Assembly: GCF_038397725.1 (NCBI RefSeq)
Contig: NZ_CP151634.1
Location: 2,356,001-2,420,000, forward strand
Source of the DNA: Microbacterium sp. LWO13-1.2
GTDB lineage: Bacteria > Actinomycetota > Actinomycetes > Actinomycetales > Microbacteriaceae
Direction: 5' to 3'
Length of the DNA: 64,000 nucleotides
Positions 25,477 to 34,180 of this stretch are shown piece by piece. The notes beneath the pieces are model-generated. The model saw only the letters and a program-made list of their open reading frames with translations. It did no database searches and had not been told where the DNA came from. Position numbers and translations under genes: made by a program. Positions within the stretch are counted from its first letter, which is position 1. Each line of letters opens with the position of its first letter.

Positions 25477-27425
25477 CGGATGACTCCCTCGTGCTCGACG
25501 ATCGGCAGGGCTGAGGTGACCGCCGAAACGGTGGCGTCGGCGTTCGCCGGGCTGTCGCCATCGACCGGGTGCCAGCAGGCGACGCGGTGGCCGGCGGCAT
25601 CGTCGACGAGTTCCGGATCCTGTTCGCGGCAGAGCGCGGAAGCAAGCGGACAGCGGTCGGCGAAGGCGCAGCCGGCTGGAAACGCCCCGGGGGCGGGCGG
25701 GCGACCGGGGATCATCTTGAGGGGGATCGAGCGGTCGGTGTCGATCTCGGGCACGACGTCGAGGAGTGCCCGGGTGTACGGATGCTGCGCGTGTGTGTGC
25801 AACTGCGCAGCGGGGAGATCCTCCACGACGCGACCCGCGTACATGACCAGCACTCGATCGCACGTCTGAGCGATCACGGCGATGTCATGACTGATCAGGA
25901 GCATCGCGGCGTCGGTGTCGCGGCGGACCCCGGCGAGCAGCTGCAGCACCTGACGCTGCACCGTGACGTCGAGCGCCGTCGTCGGCTCGTCGGCGATGAT
26001 CAGGCGGGGGTGATTCATCAGTCCCATGGCGATCATCGCTCGCTGGCGCATACCGCCCGAGAACTCATGCGGGTACTGCCGAGCGCGCCGGTGCGCTGCC
26101 GGCACGCGTACGGCCTGAAGCCGGTCGACCGCGCGCGCCATCGCCGCCGATCGGTTGAGTCCCTGGTGCTCGGATGCGGCTTCGGCGAGCTGGGATCCGA
26201 TGCGCCTGGTCGGGTTGAAGGAGGTCATCGGATCTTGGAAGACCATGGCGAGAGACGTGCCGAGGAGACTGCGAACCGAGTGCTCAGGAGCATCGAGCAG
26301 AGGTGTGCCGCAGAAGCTCAGGTGCGCGGCGGAGATCCGACCAGGCCGTTCGATGAGCTGCGCGGCGGCGAGTGCGGTCAAGCTCTTCCCTGACCCGGAT
26401 TCTCCGACGACTCCGACTGCCTCTCCGCGGGAGATGGTGAAGCTCACACCTCGCACCGGCGTGAGCCAGCCATCGGGGCCGGGGAAGGACACGCGCAGAT
26501 CGTCGACGCGGAGTACCACGTCTTCGTCGACGACCTGCGCGAGAACGGGGGCGCTCATGCGACCGAACTGGGGGAGCCGGCCGCGATGGCGTGCGCTGCG
26601 TCCGCCGATGACGGAGGCTGCGGTCTCGCCGAGCAGGTTGAAGGCGAGTCCGGCGACGACGACCGCGACGGCCGGTCCGATCGCCGCCGCTGGATTCAGG
26701 TAGATGCGGTTCAGGCCTTCGCCGAGCATCCGTCCCCAGTCGTATGCAGGCACCTGCACGCCGAGTCCGAGGAACGAGAGGCCCGCGAACGCGAGGAGGG
26801 CTGATCCCGCACCGACCGTCGCGTTGACCACGAGCGGCTCGCCGATGTTCGGCAGGATATGCCGGATCAGCACCCGGATGCGGGAGACGCCGGCGACGCG
26901 CGCTGCCGCGATGAAGTCGCGGCCGGCGATCGAAGCGGAGAGGGTCTGGGTCAAGCGGGCGAAGCCGGGGGCCATGGCGAAACCGATCGCGAGCACGGCG
27001 CCGGTGGTGCCGACTCCGAAGATCACGGCGAAGAACAGGGCGAGCAGGAGCCCAGGGAATGCCACAGCGATGTTGACGACGCCCGCGATCAGGCGTCCGG
27101 CCCAACGGGGGAGCACGGCAGGGGCAGTGCCGAGGAGCGTGCCCACCGTGACGCCGATGAGGACTGCGGCGACCGCGAGAGTGATGGACAAGCGCGTCGC
27201 GACCAGGACTCGGGCGAGCACGTCGCGCCCGAGGGAATCGGTGCCGAGCAGATGAGCGGCGCTGGGGCCCTGCGTGATCGCGGTCGGATCGACCTGTTCG
27301 GCCTGCGGCCCCCAGATGATCGGCGCGAAGATCGCGGTGAGCGCGACGAGGACGACGAGGGCGAGCGCCGTGGCGCCCAAGGGTGAACGGACGACGTCGA
27401 GCCATTTCGAGCGTGCAGACATCAT
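25473..27425 (-). CDS. Fused permease-ATPase of a peptide ABC importer (DppC-DppD)
   Basis: One 650-residue frame without an internal stop. Residues 1 to ~285 are a DppC-type permease with the LGTDSLGRDVLARVL segment and the coupling loop IRHILPNIGEP. From about residue 290 (an internal Met) a complete DppD-type ATPase follows, with GESGSGKS, FSGGMRQR, DEPTTALD and the Opp C-terminal Cys motif (GCAFADRCPL). Permease and ATPase are normally separate chains. Tandem ATGs at 27425 and 27422; the first overlaps the permease stop upstream (ATGA). An independent start at the internal ATG (26558) has no Shine-Dalgarno site, so translation as a fusion is favoured. Confidence 0.92.
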   Translation of the reverse strand: MMSARSKWLDVVRSPLGATALALVVLVALTAIFAPIIWGPQAEQVDPTAITQGPSAAHLLGTDSLGRDVLARVLVATRLSITLAVAAVLIGVTVGTLLGTAPAVLPRWAGRLIAGVVNIAVAFPGLLLALFFAVIFGVGTTGAVLAIGFAMAPGFARLTQTLSASIAGRDFIAAARVAGVSRIRVLIRHILPNIGEPLVVNATVGAGSALLAFAGLSFLGLGVQVPAYDWGRMLGEGLNRIYLNPAAAIGPAVAVVVAGLAFNLLGETAASVIGGRSARHRGRLPQFGRMSAPVLAQVVDEDVVLRVDDLRVSFPGPDGWLTPVRGVSFTISRGEAVGVVGESGSGKSLTALAAAQLIERPGRISAAHLSFCGTPLLDAPEHSVRSLLGTSLAMVFQDPMTSFNPTRRIGSQLAEAASEHQGLNRSAAMARAVDRLQAVRVPAAHRRARQYPHEFSGGMRQRAMIAMGLMNHPRLIIADEPTTALDVTVQRQVLQLLAGVRRDTDAAMLLISHDIAVIAQTCDRVLVMYAGRVVEDLPAAQLHTHAQHPYTRALLDVVPEIDTDRSIPLKMIPGRPPAPGAFPAGCAFADRCPLASALCREQDPELVDDAAGHRVACWHPVDGDSPANADATVSAVTSALPIVEHEGVIR

Positions 27426-28420
27426 GCCTCCCGGATTGTGGAGCGGGGATCGAGGAGCGCGAGGACGACGTCGATCACGAAGTTGACCAGCAGCACGCCG
27501 ACGCCATAGACGAGGACGATGCCCTGCACGACCGAGTAGTCCTTGGTCAGGATCGACTGCACGATCATCGTTCCCAGGCCCGGCCAGGCGAAGACGTTCT
27601 CGACGAGGACAGTGCCGGCGACCATGCCGGTGAGCAGGAGTCCGGTGAGGGTGAGCGTGGCCGTCATGGCGTTCGGAAGCGCATGCCGCGTATAGATCCG
27701 CCGAGGGGCGAGGCGCTTGGCGCGCGCCGTACGGATGAAGTCCTGGCTGAGGACGGCGAGCACCTCGACGCGGATGATCCGGGCGAAGACGGCGATGGGG
27801 CCGACAGCGAGCGCCAGGACCGGCAGGACGAGCGACATCGACGCGGTGTTTCCGGCCACGGGGAACCACCCGAGCGAAACGGCGAAGACGTATACCAGGC
27901 CGACCGCGAGGAGGAACTCGGGAATGGCGGCGAGGACGACGGTGGCGGTGGCGAAGGTCAGCTCCGCCCCTCGTCGGCGTCCACCGCGCGTGGCGACCGC
28001 CATCGTGACGCCCAGCGGCACGGCCACGAGGAGAACGAGCAGCACGGCGAGCACCGCCAGTTGCAGAGTTGCCGGCAGCCGTGTCGAGATGATCTCGCTC
28101 ACCGGCTGGCTCGTGATCATGGACGTGCCCATGTCGCCGGTGAAGAGGCCGCCGATATACCGCACGTACTGCAGAGCGAGGGGTTGATCGAGGCCGAGCG
28201 CCGCTCGTCGTGCTTCGACGAGCTCGGCGGGGGCGTTCATCCCGAGGGCGGCTCGAACCGGATCACCCGGCACCAGGTGGATCATGAGGAAAGCAGCCGT
28301 GACCAGCACCCACACCGAGAGGACGAACTGCCCTCCACGACGGACCAGGAACGACAACCAGGGGTTGTCGGACCGTGCGGATCTGATCAATATCGCCTGC
28401 GTGGCGGTGGTACTGGCCAT
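27422..28420 (-). CDS. Peptide ABC transporter permease, DppB type
   Basis: A 332-residue permease with a short cytoplasmic N-terminus, the helix FVLSVWVLVTAAFLMIHLVPGDP, a long outside loop and five more helices. The coupling loop is YTRHALPNAM. I placed the start at the ATG at 28420, which has GGAAG 8 nt upstream and lies 16 nt after the receptor gene; the longer open frame only re-reads the receptor gene out of frame. It forms the channel together with the permease half of the next protein. Confidence 0.9.
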   Translation of the reverse strand: MASTTATQAILIRSARSDNPWLSFLVRRGGQFVLSVWVLVTAAFLMIHLVPGDPVRAALGMNAPAELVEARRAALGLDQPLALQYVRYIGGLFTGDMGTSMITSQPVSEIISTRLPATLQLAVLAVLLVLLVAVPLGVTMAVATRGGRRRGAELTFATATVVLAAIPEFLLAVGLVYVFAVSLGWFPVAGNTASMSLVLPVLALAVGPIAVFARIIRVEVLAVLSQDFIRTARAKRLAPRRIYTRHALPNAMTATLTLTGLLLTGMVAGTVLVENVFAWPGLGTMIVQSILTKDYSVVQGIVLVYGVGVLLVNFVIDVVLALLDPRSTIREA

Positions 28421-28436
28421 CGGCTGCTTCCGGTCC

Positions 28437-30032
28437 TTACTCGTACATGCGGATCGACGCGGGGTCGATGCCGTCGTTCTCGATGAACTCCGCGTTGTGC
28501 GCGTAGGTCGCCCGATTCTGGTTGGCGAAGGGGACCACGCTCGTCGTGGCATACAGCGCCTGCTCGGCCCTGCCCCAGTCGTCGCATCCCTCATCGCCCG
28601 CCTTGTTCGACGCCGCGGTGACGGCCTCGGTGTACTCGGCGTTGTCGATCGACGCGAAGTTGGTGCCGTTCGGCGGATTCGGACCCGAGTAGAACGGCAC
28701 GAGCATGCTCGGCATCGACACGGTGATGGGTGCGGCAGAGACATCCCAGTCACCGCTGACGAAAAGCGTCTCGCTCAGAGTCGGAGAATCGACCGACTTC
28801 ACCGTGAGTCCGACTCCGAGGTCCTTCCACGTCGCCTGGATCAATTCGGCGCTGGCATTGCCGGAGTCACCCTGGAGAGAGGAGTAGATCATTCCGAGCT
28901 CGAGCTTCTTTCCGTCCTTTTCGCGGATGCCATCAGAGCCGACGACCCAGCCGGCATCGTCGAGAGCCTTCGCTGCGGCCTTGGCATCGACTTCCGGGAT
29001 GAATCCGTCCACGACGTCGGCGCGGCACGGGTTCGGCGAGACGGTGACGAGGCCGGTCGGTACGGTCCCTTGACCGCTGGTGAGCACCTGACGAAGCTGG
29101 GCGAGATCGAGTGCCTGGATCAGCGCCTCGCGCACCTCCTGGTCGGCGGTCGGGCGGCCCTCGCCCTGGTTGAAGATGATCTGACCGGCCGGGACAGGGA
29201 GCGCCGTCTTGAACAGTCCGGCGTCGTCGAGACGCTTCGTGTCCGGACCGATCACGCCTGCGGCGTTCACTTCTCCGGAAAGCAGCAGGTTCGCCGCCGT
29301 CGTCTCGTTCGGGACGACGCGGAACACCACCTTGTCCGGCAAGCCGGCCTGCTCCGGATCCCAGTCGCCAGGGCCCCAGGCGAAGTCCTTGCGCCGGGTG
29401 AGCGTGTACTGGCTGTTGGGTACGATCTCGGTCATCGTGAACATCCCGGTTGCGCCCTTGCCCGCGGCGAGGGCTTCTGGGTCATCCAGGACGGTCCCGC
29501 AGACGATGGCGATGCTGCCGATGTTCTCCAGGAGGAACGAGTCGGGGCGTCCGCTCGTCACCGTCACGGTGCCGGCGGCATCGTCGCCGACGGCCGTGGT
29601 TCCGGGCTGCACCTGGAGTCCGATCAGAGGCGATCCGTTGGCCGGGTCGCCGATGTGACTGATGTTGGCAGCGACGTCCGTCGCGGTCAGCGGGGTTCCG
29701 TCCTCACAGGTGATCCCGTCGCGGAGGGTGAAGTTGACGGTGGTGGTGTCGGATTCCCAATCGGATGCGAGTCCGGAGACGACGCTGCCGTCGTCCTGCA
29801 CCTCGATCAGGCGCGAGTAGAGGAAACGGCCGATGGAGCGTGCCACCGACATCACGGTGATCAGGGGATCGAGGTTCCCCGGGTCCGTGGAGATGACGCT
29901 GGTGAAGGTCTTGCCCTCGGCGAGGGATCCCTTGTCACCACCGCCACCGGACGAAGTGCCGGGAGCGGCGCAGGAAGTGAGCACGAGCGCCGCAGCGCCG
30001 ATGAGAGCGAGGAGAGGAGTAGGAGAACGCAT
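28437..30032 (-). CDS. Peptide ABC transporter receptor lipoprotein, family 5 (copy 1)
   Basis: A 531-residue family 5 substrate-binding protein. The signal peptide ends in the lipobox LTSC (Cys21), so it is anchored outside the membrane by lipid. A Ser/Gly-rich linker precedes the binding domain, which begins SVISTDPGNLDPLITV. GGAGG lies upstream of the ATG. It is clearly homologous along its whole length to the protein of 32538-34142; long stretches such as GTTAVGDDAAGTVTVTSGRP are identical. Two receptors thus serve one set of permeases, probably widening the range of peptides captured. Confidence 0.93.
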   Translation of the reverse strand: MRSPTPLLALIGAAALVLTSCAAPGTSSGGGGDKGSLAEGKTFTSVISTDPGNLDPLITVMSVARSIGRFLYSRLIEVQDDGSVVSGLASDWESDTTTVNFTLRDGITCEDGTPLTATDVAANISHIGDPANGSPLIGLQVQPGTTAVGDDAAGTVTVTSGRPDSFLLENIGSIAIVCGTVLDDPEALAAGKGATGMFTMTEIVPNSQYTLTRRKDFAWGPGDWDPEQAGLPDKVVFRVVPNETTAANLLLSGEVNAAGVIGPDTKRLDDAGLFKTALPVPAGQIIFNQGEGRPTADQEVREALIQALDLAQLRQVLTSGQGTVPTGLVTVSPNPCRADVVDGFIPEVDAKAAAKALDDAGWVVGSDGIREKDGKKLELGMIYSSLQGDSGNASAELIQATWKDLGVGLTVKSVDSPTLSETLFVSGDWDVSAAPITVSMPSMLVPFYSGPNPPNGTNFASIDNAEYTEAVTAASNKAGDEGCDDWGRAEQALYATTSVVPFANQNRATYAHNAEFIENDGIDPASIRMYE

Positions 30033-30097
30033 CTGTTGCCTCCAGGAGGGTTATATGAGGAGTAGTGCTTCGGGTGGACCGCGGGGTGGGAGCGGGC

Positions 30098-31003
30098 TCA
30101 GAGGGTGATGGACCGCAGGTGCTCGACGGCAGCGAACGCGGCACGTCCGATGGATGCATCGACCGCGGGAAGCCGTTCGGCGAGCGAGTCCGCGCGGGTG
30201 AACACGGCGACCGCGTATTGGCGTCCGTCCGGGTAGGTGACCACGCCGGCCTCGTTGCGCCACGCGGGCAAGGTGCCCGTCTTCGCCGCGATCTGCACCC
30301 CTGACGGGAAGCCCGACGAGAGTCGGTGCGGCCAGATCTGCCGCGCCATGATCTCGCGTGCGCTCGCCGCGGCCTCCGGAGAAGCCGCGACATCGGTCCA
30401 CAGAGCGTTCAGCAGCGTGGTGATCTCGCGCGGCGTCGATCCCGAGGATCGAGTCGGATCGAGTGCGCTGAGAGCCCACATCTGGTCCTCGGTGGCCGCG
30501 GCGAGCAACTCTTCGAGGTCGCTCTCCGCGGTGCCGCCGAGGTCGGCGACCACCGAGTCGAACAGGTCCTCGCAGCATCCGATCAGATGCGTGTCGGCAA
30601 GGCCGAGGTCGGTGATGACCTGCTTCACGGCCTCTGCGCCGAGCCGGTGGTAGATGACGTCGGTGGCGGCGTTGTCGCTCATCGTCATCATGTTCGATGC
30701 AAGATCGCGCCAGCTCGCCTCGACATCATCGGCGAAGCCGGCAGTGCCGACGCCGCCGATCCGATACCGGGCGGTCACCGTGGTGCGGCCGGTCGCATCG
30801 AGCGTTCCGGCTTCGACCGCGCGGACGTACGCCGTGAGCACCAGGATCTTGAAGACGGATGCGAGCACGACGGGTTCATCAGCGCGCACCGTCACCTCGG
30901 GGCCGTTGTCGACTCCCACTTCTCTGGCGTGCAGGAATCCGGTCGCTCCGACCTGGGAGAAGATCTCAGCGATCTCCGTGAACTCCGCCGTCTGAACGGT
31001 CAT
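30098..31003 (-). CDS. Class A beta-lactamase-like serine hydrolase without signal peptide
   Basis: A 301-residue protein with the three class A/PBP motifs: S49-V-F-K52, S109-D-N111 and K241-T-G243. Real class A beta-lactamases are exported; this one starts directly with the fold and has no signal peptide or lipobox, so it should be cytoplasmic. The Glu of the omega loop is not obvious. A role as peptidase or amidase on imported peptides is more likely in this array than antibiotic resistance, but beta-lactam hydrolysis cannot be excluded. It overlaps the upstream S12 gene by ATGA and lies 65 nt before the receptor gene. It interrupts the duplicated S12-receptor unit. Confidence 0.85.
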   Translation of the reverse strand: MTVQTAEFTEIAEIFSQVGATGFLHAREVGVDNGPEVTVRADEPVVLASVFKILVLTAYVRAVEAGTLDATGRTTVTARYRIGGVGTAGFADDVEASWRDLASNMMTMSDNAATDVIYHRLGAEAVKQVITDLGLADTHLIGCCEDLFDSVVADLGGTAESDLEELLAAATEDQMWALSALDPTRSSGSTPREITTLLNALWTDVAASPEAAASAREIMARQIWPHRLSSGFPSGVQIAAKTGTLPAWRNEAGVVTYPDGRQYAVAVFTRADSLAERLPAVDASIGRAAFAAVEHLRSITL

Positions 31004-32388
31004 GCGCTGACCCGCCGATCTGCGCGCCCGGTGTGCAGATAGAGGGCGCGTCCCGAGCCGTCGTCTCCGACGAAGGCGTGCGGCATGTGCATGCCGCGGT
31101 CCGGGCGGGCGGGAACGAGGCTGTCGCCGTTCCAGCCGACGAGTTCGACGGGCTCGGGGGCGGGGCCGAGTTCGGCGAAGATGCCCTTCATCGTGCGCTC
31201 GAGCCAGATCTTGCCGTCGTCGTCCAGACGCACGGTCGAATCCGAGACCGACGACGAGTACGTCCCGAGGATGCGCTCCAGGTTCACGTCGACGGGAGTC
31301 GCGGGAGGCGCGGGGAGAGGACGCATCGTGACGTCGGCGAGTTCGCCGAGGATCTTCGTCATCAGCGTCGTGTAGAGCGAAATGGGGGAGCCGCCGTTGG
31401 TGAGGACAACCACGGCGACGTCGGCACCCGGGACGATGCGCAGGAACGCACTCTGTCCGATCGTTCCGCCGTCGTGCCCGATGACCGGTCCGCCGTCCCA
31501 GTCGAAGATCTCCCAGCCGAGGCCCCAGGCGTTGCCCAGGACGCCGAGGTCGGGAAGCTCCACCTGGCGCTCCTGCATGGCGTTCACGCTCTCGGCCGAG
31601 AGCACCTGCGTGCCGTCCGGACCTTTGCCACCGTCGATGTGCATGCGCGCGAACCCGAGAAGGTCACGAGCCGTCATCGCCAGCATGGAACCCGCAGGTG
31701 CGTTGGAGCGCACGAGACTCCACACCGGTGCCGGCACGGGGACGTCGCTGCCCTCGGCGGGGATGTGGCCGAGAGCCGCGCGGAACCGGATCGCCTCGGA
31801 TGCGTCTGTCGCGACGTGGGTGAGCTGCAGCGGGTTTGCCAGGTGCTCGCGGAGTGCGCGGTCGAACGGCTTGTCGCGCAGCACCTCGATGATACGGCCG
31901 AGCACCACGAACGCGGCGTTGTTGTACGAGAAGCGCTCGCCGGGTGCGAACAGCTGCGGCGCATCCGCGATGACGGCGAGGTACTTCTCCACGCAGTCGT
32001 CCCCGACGCCGGTGTCGATGAACAGGTCGCCCTCGAAACCGCCGACGTGACTGAGCAACTGTCGCGTCGTGATCGCTCTCGCGGCGTCCACGTCTGCAAT
32101 GGCGAACGCGGGCACGGTGTCGCGAACCGGTGCGTCGAGGTCGAGGAGTCCCTCATCCACGAGCTGCATGACGAGCGTCGTCGTCCAGGTCTTGGTGATG
32201 GACCCGATCTGGAACACGGAGTCGACATCGGCCTCGACGCCGGTGTTCTTGTTCAGGACACCGGCGGCGGTTGTGAACACCTCGCCGCCGGCGAGGATGC
32301 CGACAGATGCAGCAGGAACGTGATCTGCGGCGATGAGTTCGGCGAGATTCTCCTGTACCCAGGTGCCGATTTCGGACAGCGTGGACAT
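31000..32388 (-). CDS. S12 family serine hydrolase, D-aminopeptidase/beta-lactamase type (copy a)
   Basis: A 462-residue SxxK hydrolase: catalytic S63-I-T-K66, Y155-N-N157 and H305-D-G307 are all present. The catalytic domain (to ~residue 345) is followed by a C-terminal beta-rich domain of about 110 residues. No signal peptide is present, so it is cytoplasmic. AGAGGAG lies before the ATG. It is a close paralogue of 34181-35569, and its C-terminal half also resembles the S12 part of the S9 fusion. The probable job is hydrolysis of peptides with D-residues; esterase activity is possible. Confidence 0.88.
   Translation of the reverse strand: MSTLSEIGTWVQENLAELIAADHVPAASVGILAGGEVFTTAAGVLNKNTGVEADVDSVFQIGSITKTWTTTLVMQLVDEGLLDLDAPVRDTVPAFAIADVDAARAITTRQLLSHVGGFEGDLFIDTGVGDDCVEKYLAVIADAPQLFAPGERFSYNNAAFVVLGRIIEVLRDKPFDRALREHLANPLQLTHVATDASEAIRFRAALGHIPAEGSDVPVPAPVWSLVRSNAPAGSMLAMTARDLLGFARMHIDGGKGPDGTQVLSAESVNAMQERQVELPDLGVLGNAWGLGWEIFDWDGGPVIGHDGGTIGQSAFLRIVPGADVAVVVLTNGGSPISLYTTLMTKILGELADVTMRPLPAPPATPVDVNLERILGTYSSSVSDSTVRLDDDGKIWLERTMKGIFAELGPAPEPVELVGWNGDSLVPARPDRGMHMPHAFVGDDGSGRALYLHTGRADRRVSA
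31817..31944. repeat. Near-identical block shared by the two S12 paralogues
   Basis: This 128-nt segment matches 34998-35125 with a single difference (A at 31894 against G at 35075). The coding DNA on either side is clearly more diverged, including at synonymous sites. This suggests gene conversion between the copies, or strong constraint. Confidence 0.75.
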
Positions 32389-32410
32389 GTGCGCTCCTCT
32401 TCATCGAGTG

Positions 32411-32434
32411 CGCCGTCAGAGGGGTGTGACGGCG
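32411..32434 (-). promoter_or_regulatory. Leader inverted repeat before S12 copy a
   Basis: CGCCGTCA and TGACGGCG (8-bp arms, 8-nt loop) lie in the untranslated leader, about 23 nt upstream of the ATG and before the ribosome site AGAGGAG. The same element occurs before copy b with a compensating base-pair change, which argues for a functional hairpin or operator. Confidence 0.6.
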
Positions 32435-32451
32435 ATTGGCCCGAGACTATT

Positions 32452-32470
32452 CGCCCCCCATCGGAGGGCG
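32452..32470 (-). terminator. Possible short hairpin after receptor copy 2
   Basis: On the minus strand, CGCCCTCC, GAT and GGGGGGCG can fold with one mismatch and a 3-nt loop in the 149-nt gap after the receptor stop. No U-run follows. Partial termination or none is possible. Confidence 0.25.
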
Positions 32471-32537
32471 TTTGTGCGGGTAGACGAGACTTCGTTGCCT
32501 GTTCGTACGGGCGGACGAAAAGCGGGGTGCTCGGCGA

Positions 32538-34142
32538 CTACTCGTACATACGAATCGACGTCGGGTCGAGGCCGTCGTTCTCGATGAACGTCGCCTTCTG
32601 GGCGTATGTCCCGGTGAGCTGATCGGCGTAGGAGACGACGGTCGTCGATGACAGGAGAGCACGCTCCGCGTCGATCCAGTCCGCGCACCCTTCGGTCCCG
32701 GCCTTGGCCGATGCGGTGGCGGCGGCGGCCGAGTACTCCGCGTTGTCGATCGACGCGAAGTTGGTGCCGTTCGGCGGCGTGGGACCGGCGTAGAACGGGA
32801 TGAGCATGTTCGGCAGGGGAACCGAGACGGGAACTGCCGAGACATCCCAGTCGCCGCTCACGAAGAGCGTCTCGCTCACGGTCGGAGCGTCGGCGGACCT
32901 CACGCTGAGGTCGACGCCGAGTTCTTTCCAGGTCGCCTGGATCAGCTCGGCTGCGGCACCGCCGGCGTCGCCCTGCGCCGAGGCGTACAGCAGACCCAGC
33001 TCCAGCCGTTGGCCGTCCTTCGCGCGGATTCCGTCGGAACCGACCTCCCATCCGGCATCGTCCAGAGCATGCGCGGCAGCATCCGCATCGACGTCGCGAG
33101 CGAAGTCGTCGGCGAGATCGGCGCGACACGGGTTCGGTGAGATCGTGACGAGACTCTTGGGTGCTGTGCCGTCAGCTCCGGCGATGACGAGCCGCAACTT
33201 CTCGAGATCGAGAGCCTGGACCAGGGCTTCGCGGACCGCCTGGTCCGCCGTCGGTCGTCCATCGGCCTGGTTGAAGGTCAGCTGCCCGACGACCAGAGGC
33301 AGGTCCGTCCTGATCAGGCCGGCGCTGTCGAGACGCTGCTTGTCCGGTCCCATCACGAGTGCGGCGTTCGCCTCTCCGGAGAGCATCAGATTCGTCGCGG
33401 TCGTCTCATTCGGCACCACGCGGAAGATGACCTTCTCGGGCAGTCCGGCCTGTTCCGCGTCCCAATCGCCCGGACCCCATGTGAACTCGTCACGTCGGGT
33501 CAGCGTGTACTGGCTGTTCGGGATGATCTCGGTCATCGTGAACATGCCGGTGGCGCCTTCGCCTCTGGCGAGTGCTGCGGGATCGTTCAACACGTTCCCG
33601 CAGACGATCGCGATGCTCCCGACGTTCTCGAGCAGGAACGAATCCGGGCGCCCGCTGGTGACGGTGACGGTGCCTGCGGCGTCGTCGCCGACCGCGGTCG
33701 TACCCGCCTGCACTTGCTGCCCGACCATCGGCGACCCATTCGATTCATCACCGATGTAGGCGATGTTGGCCGCGATATCGGTGGCGGTGAGGGGACTTCC
33801 GTCTTCACACGTGACCCCGTCGCGAAGAGTGAACGTCGCCGTGGTGGTGTCGGACTCCCAGCTCGAAGCGAGTCCGGCGACGATGCTGCCGTCGGTCTGC
33901 ATCTCGATCAGTCGGGAGTACAGGAACCGGTCGATCGAACGGGCATACGACAACACGGTGACCAGGGGATCGAGGCTGCCCGGATCGGTCGAGATGAGGT
34001 GGACGAACGTCTTGCCCTCGGCGAGTGTGCCCTCCCCGTTGCCGCCTGATGGCGACGCGCCGGGCGCGGCGCACGAGGTCGCCACCAGAGCGGTGGCGCC
34101 GACGAGCGCGGCGAGCGTGGTGCGAGCGGTACGTGAACGCAT
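32538..34142 (-). CDS. Peptide ABC transporter receptor lipoprotein, family 5 (copy 2)
   Basis: A 534-residue paralogue of the receptor at 28437-30032, with signal peptide and lipobox ATSC (Cys24), a Ser/Gly-rich linker and the same domain order. Both end in the same DP-S-IRMYE sequence. GGAGAC precedes the ATG. Differences are spread over the whole length, so the duplication is not recent, and the pockets may have diverged. The gene starts 38 nt after S12 copy b, forming an S12-receptor unit that is repeated in the array. Confidence 0.92.
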   Translation of the reverse strand: MRSRTARTTLAALVGATALVATSCAAPGASPSGGNGEGTLAEGKTFVHLISTDPGSLDPLVTVLSYARSIDRFLYSRLIEMQTDGSIVAGLASSWESDTTTATFTLRDGVTCEDGSPLTATDIAANIAYIGDESNGSPMVGQQVQAGTTAVGDDAAGTVTVTSGRPDSFLLENVGSIAIVCGNVLNDPAALARGEGATGMFTMTEIIPNSQYTLTRRDEFTWGPGDWDAEQAGLPEKVIFRVVPNETTATNLMLSGEANAALVMGPDKQRLDSAGLIRTDLPLVVGQLTFNQADGRPTADQAVREALVQALDLEKLRLVIAGADGTAPKSLVTISPNPCRADLADDFARDVDADAAAHALDDAGWEVGSDGIRAKDGQRLELGLLYASAQGDAGGAAAELIQATWKELGVDLSVRSADAPTVSETLFVSGDWDVSAVPVSVPLPNMLIPFYAGPTPPNGTNFASIDNAEYSAAAATASAKAGTEGCADWIDAERALLSSTTVVSYADQLTGTYAQKATFIENDGLDPTSIRMYE

Positions 34143-34180
34143 GTGTTGTCTCCAGCTTGTCTGTGGATCTCGGGTGACGC

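Noticed and set aside
28284-30065. A 593-codon plus-strand frame opposite receptor copy 1
   Set aside because: Antisense shadow; the minus strand has signal peptide, lipobox and ribosome site.
32388-32537. A separate small gene in the gap between receptor 2 and S12 copy a
   Set aside because: No frame with a start and ribosome site; the gap is explained by leader hairpin and promoter-like sequence conserved with the other copy.
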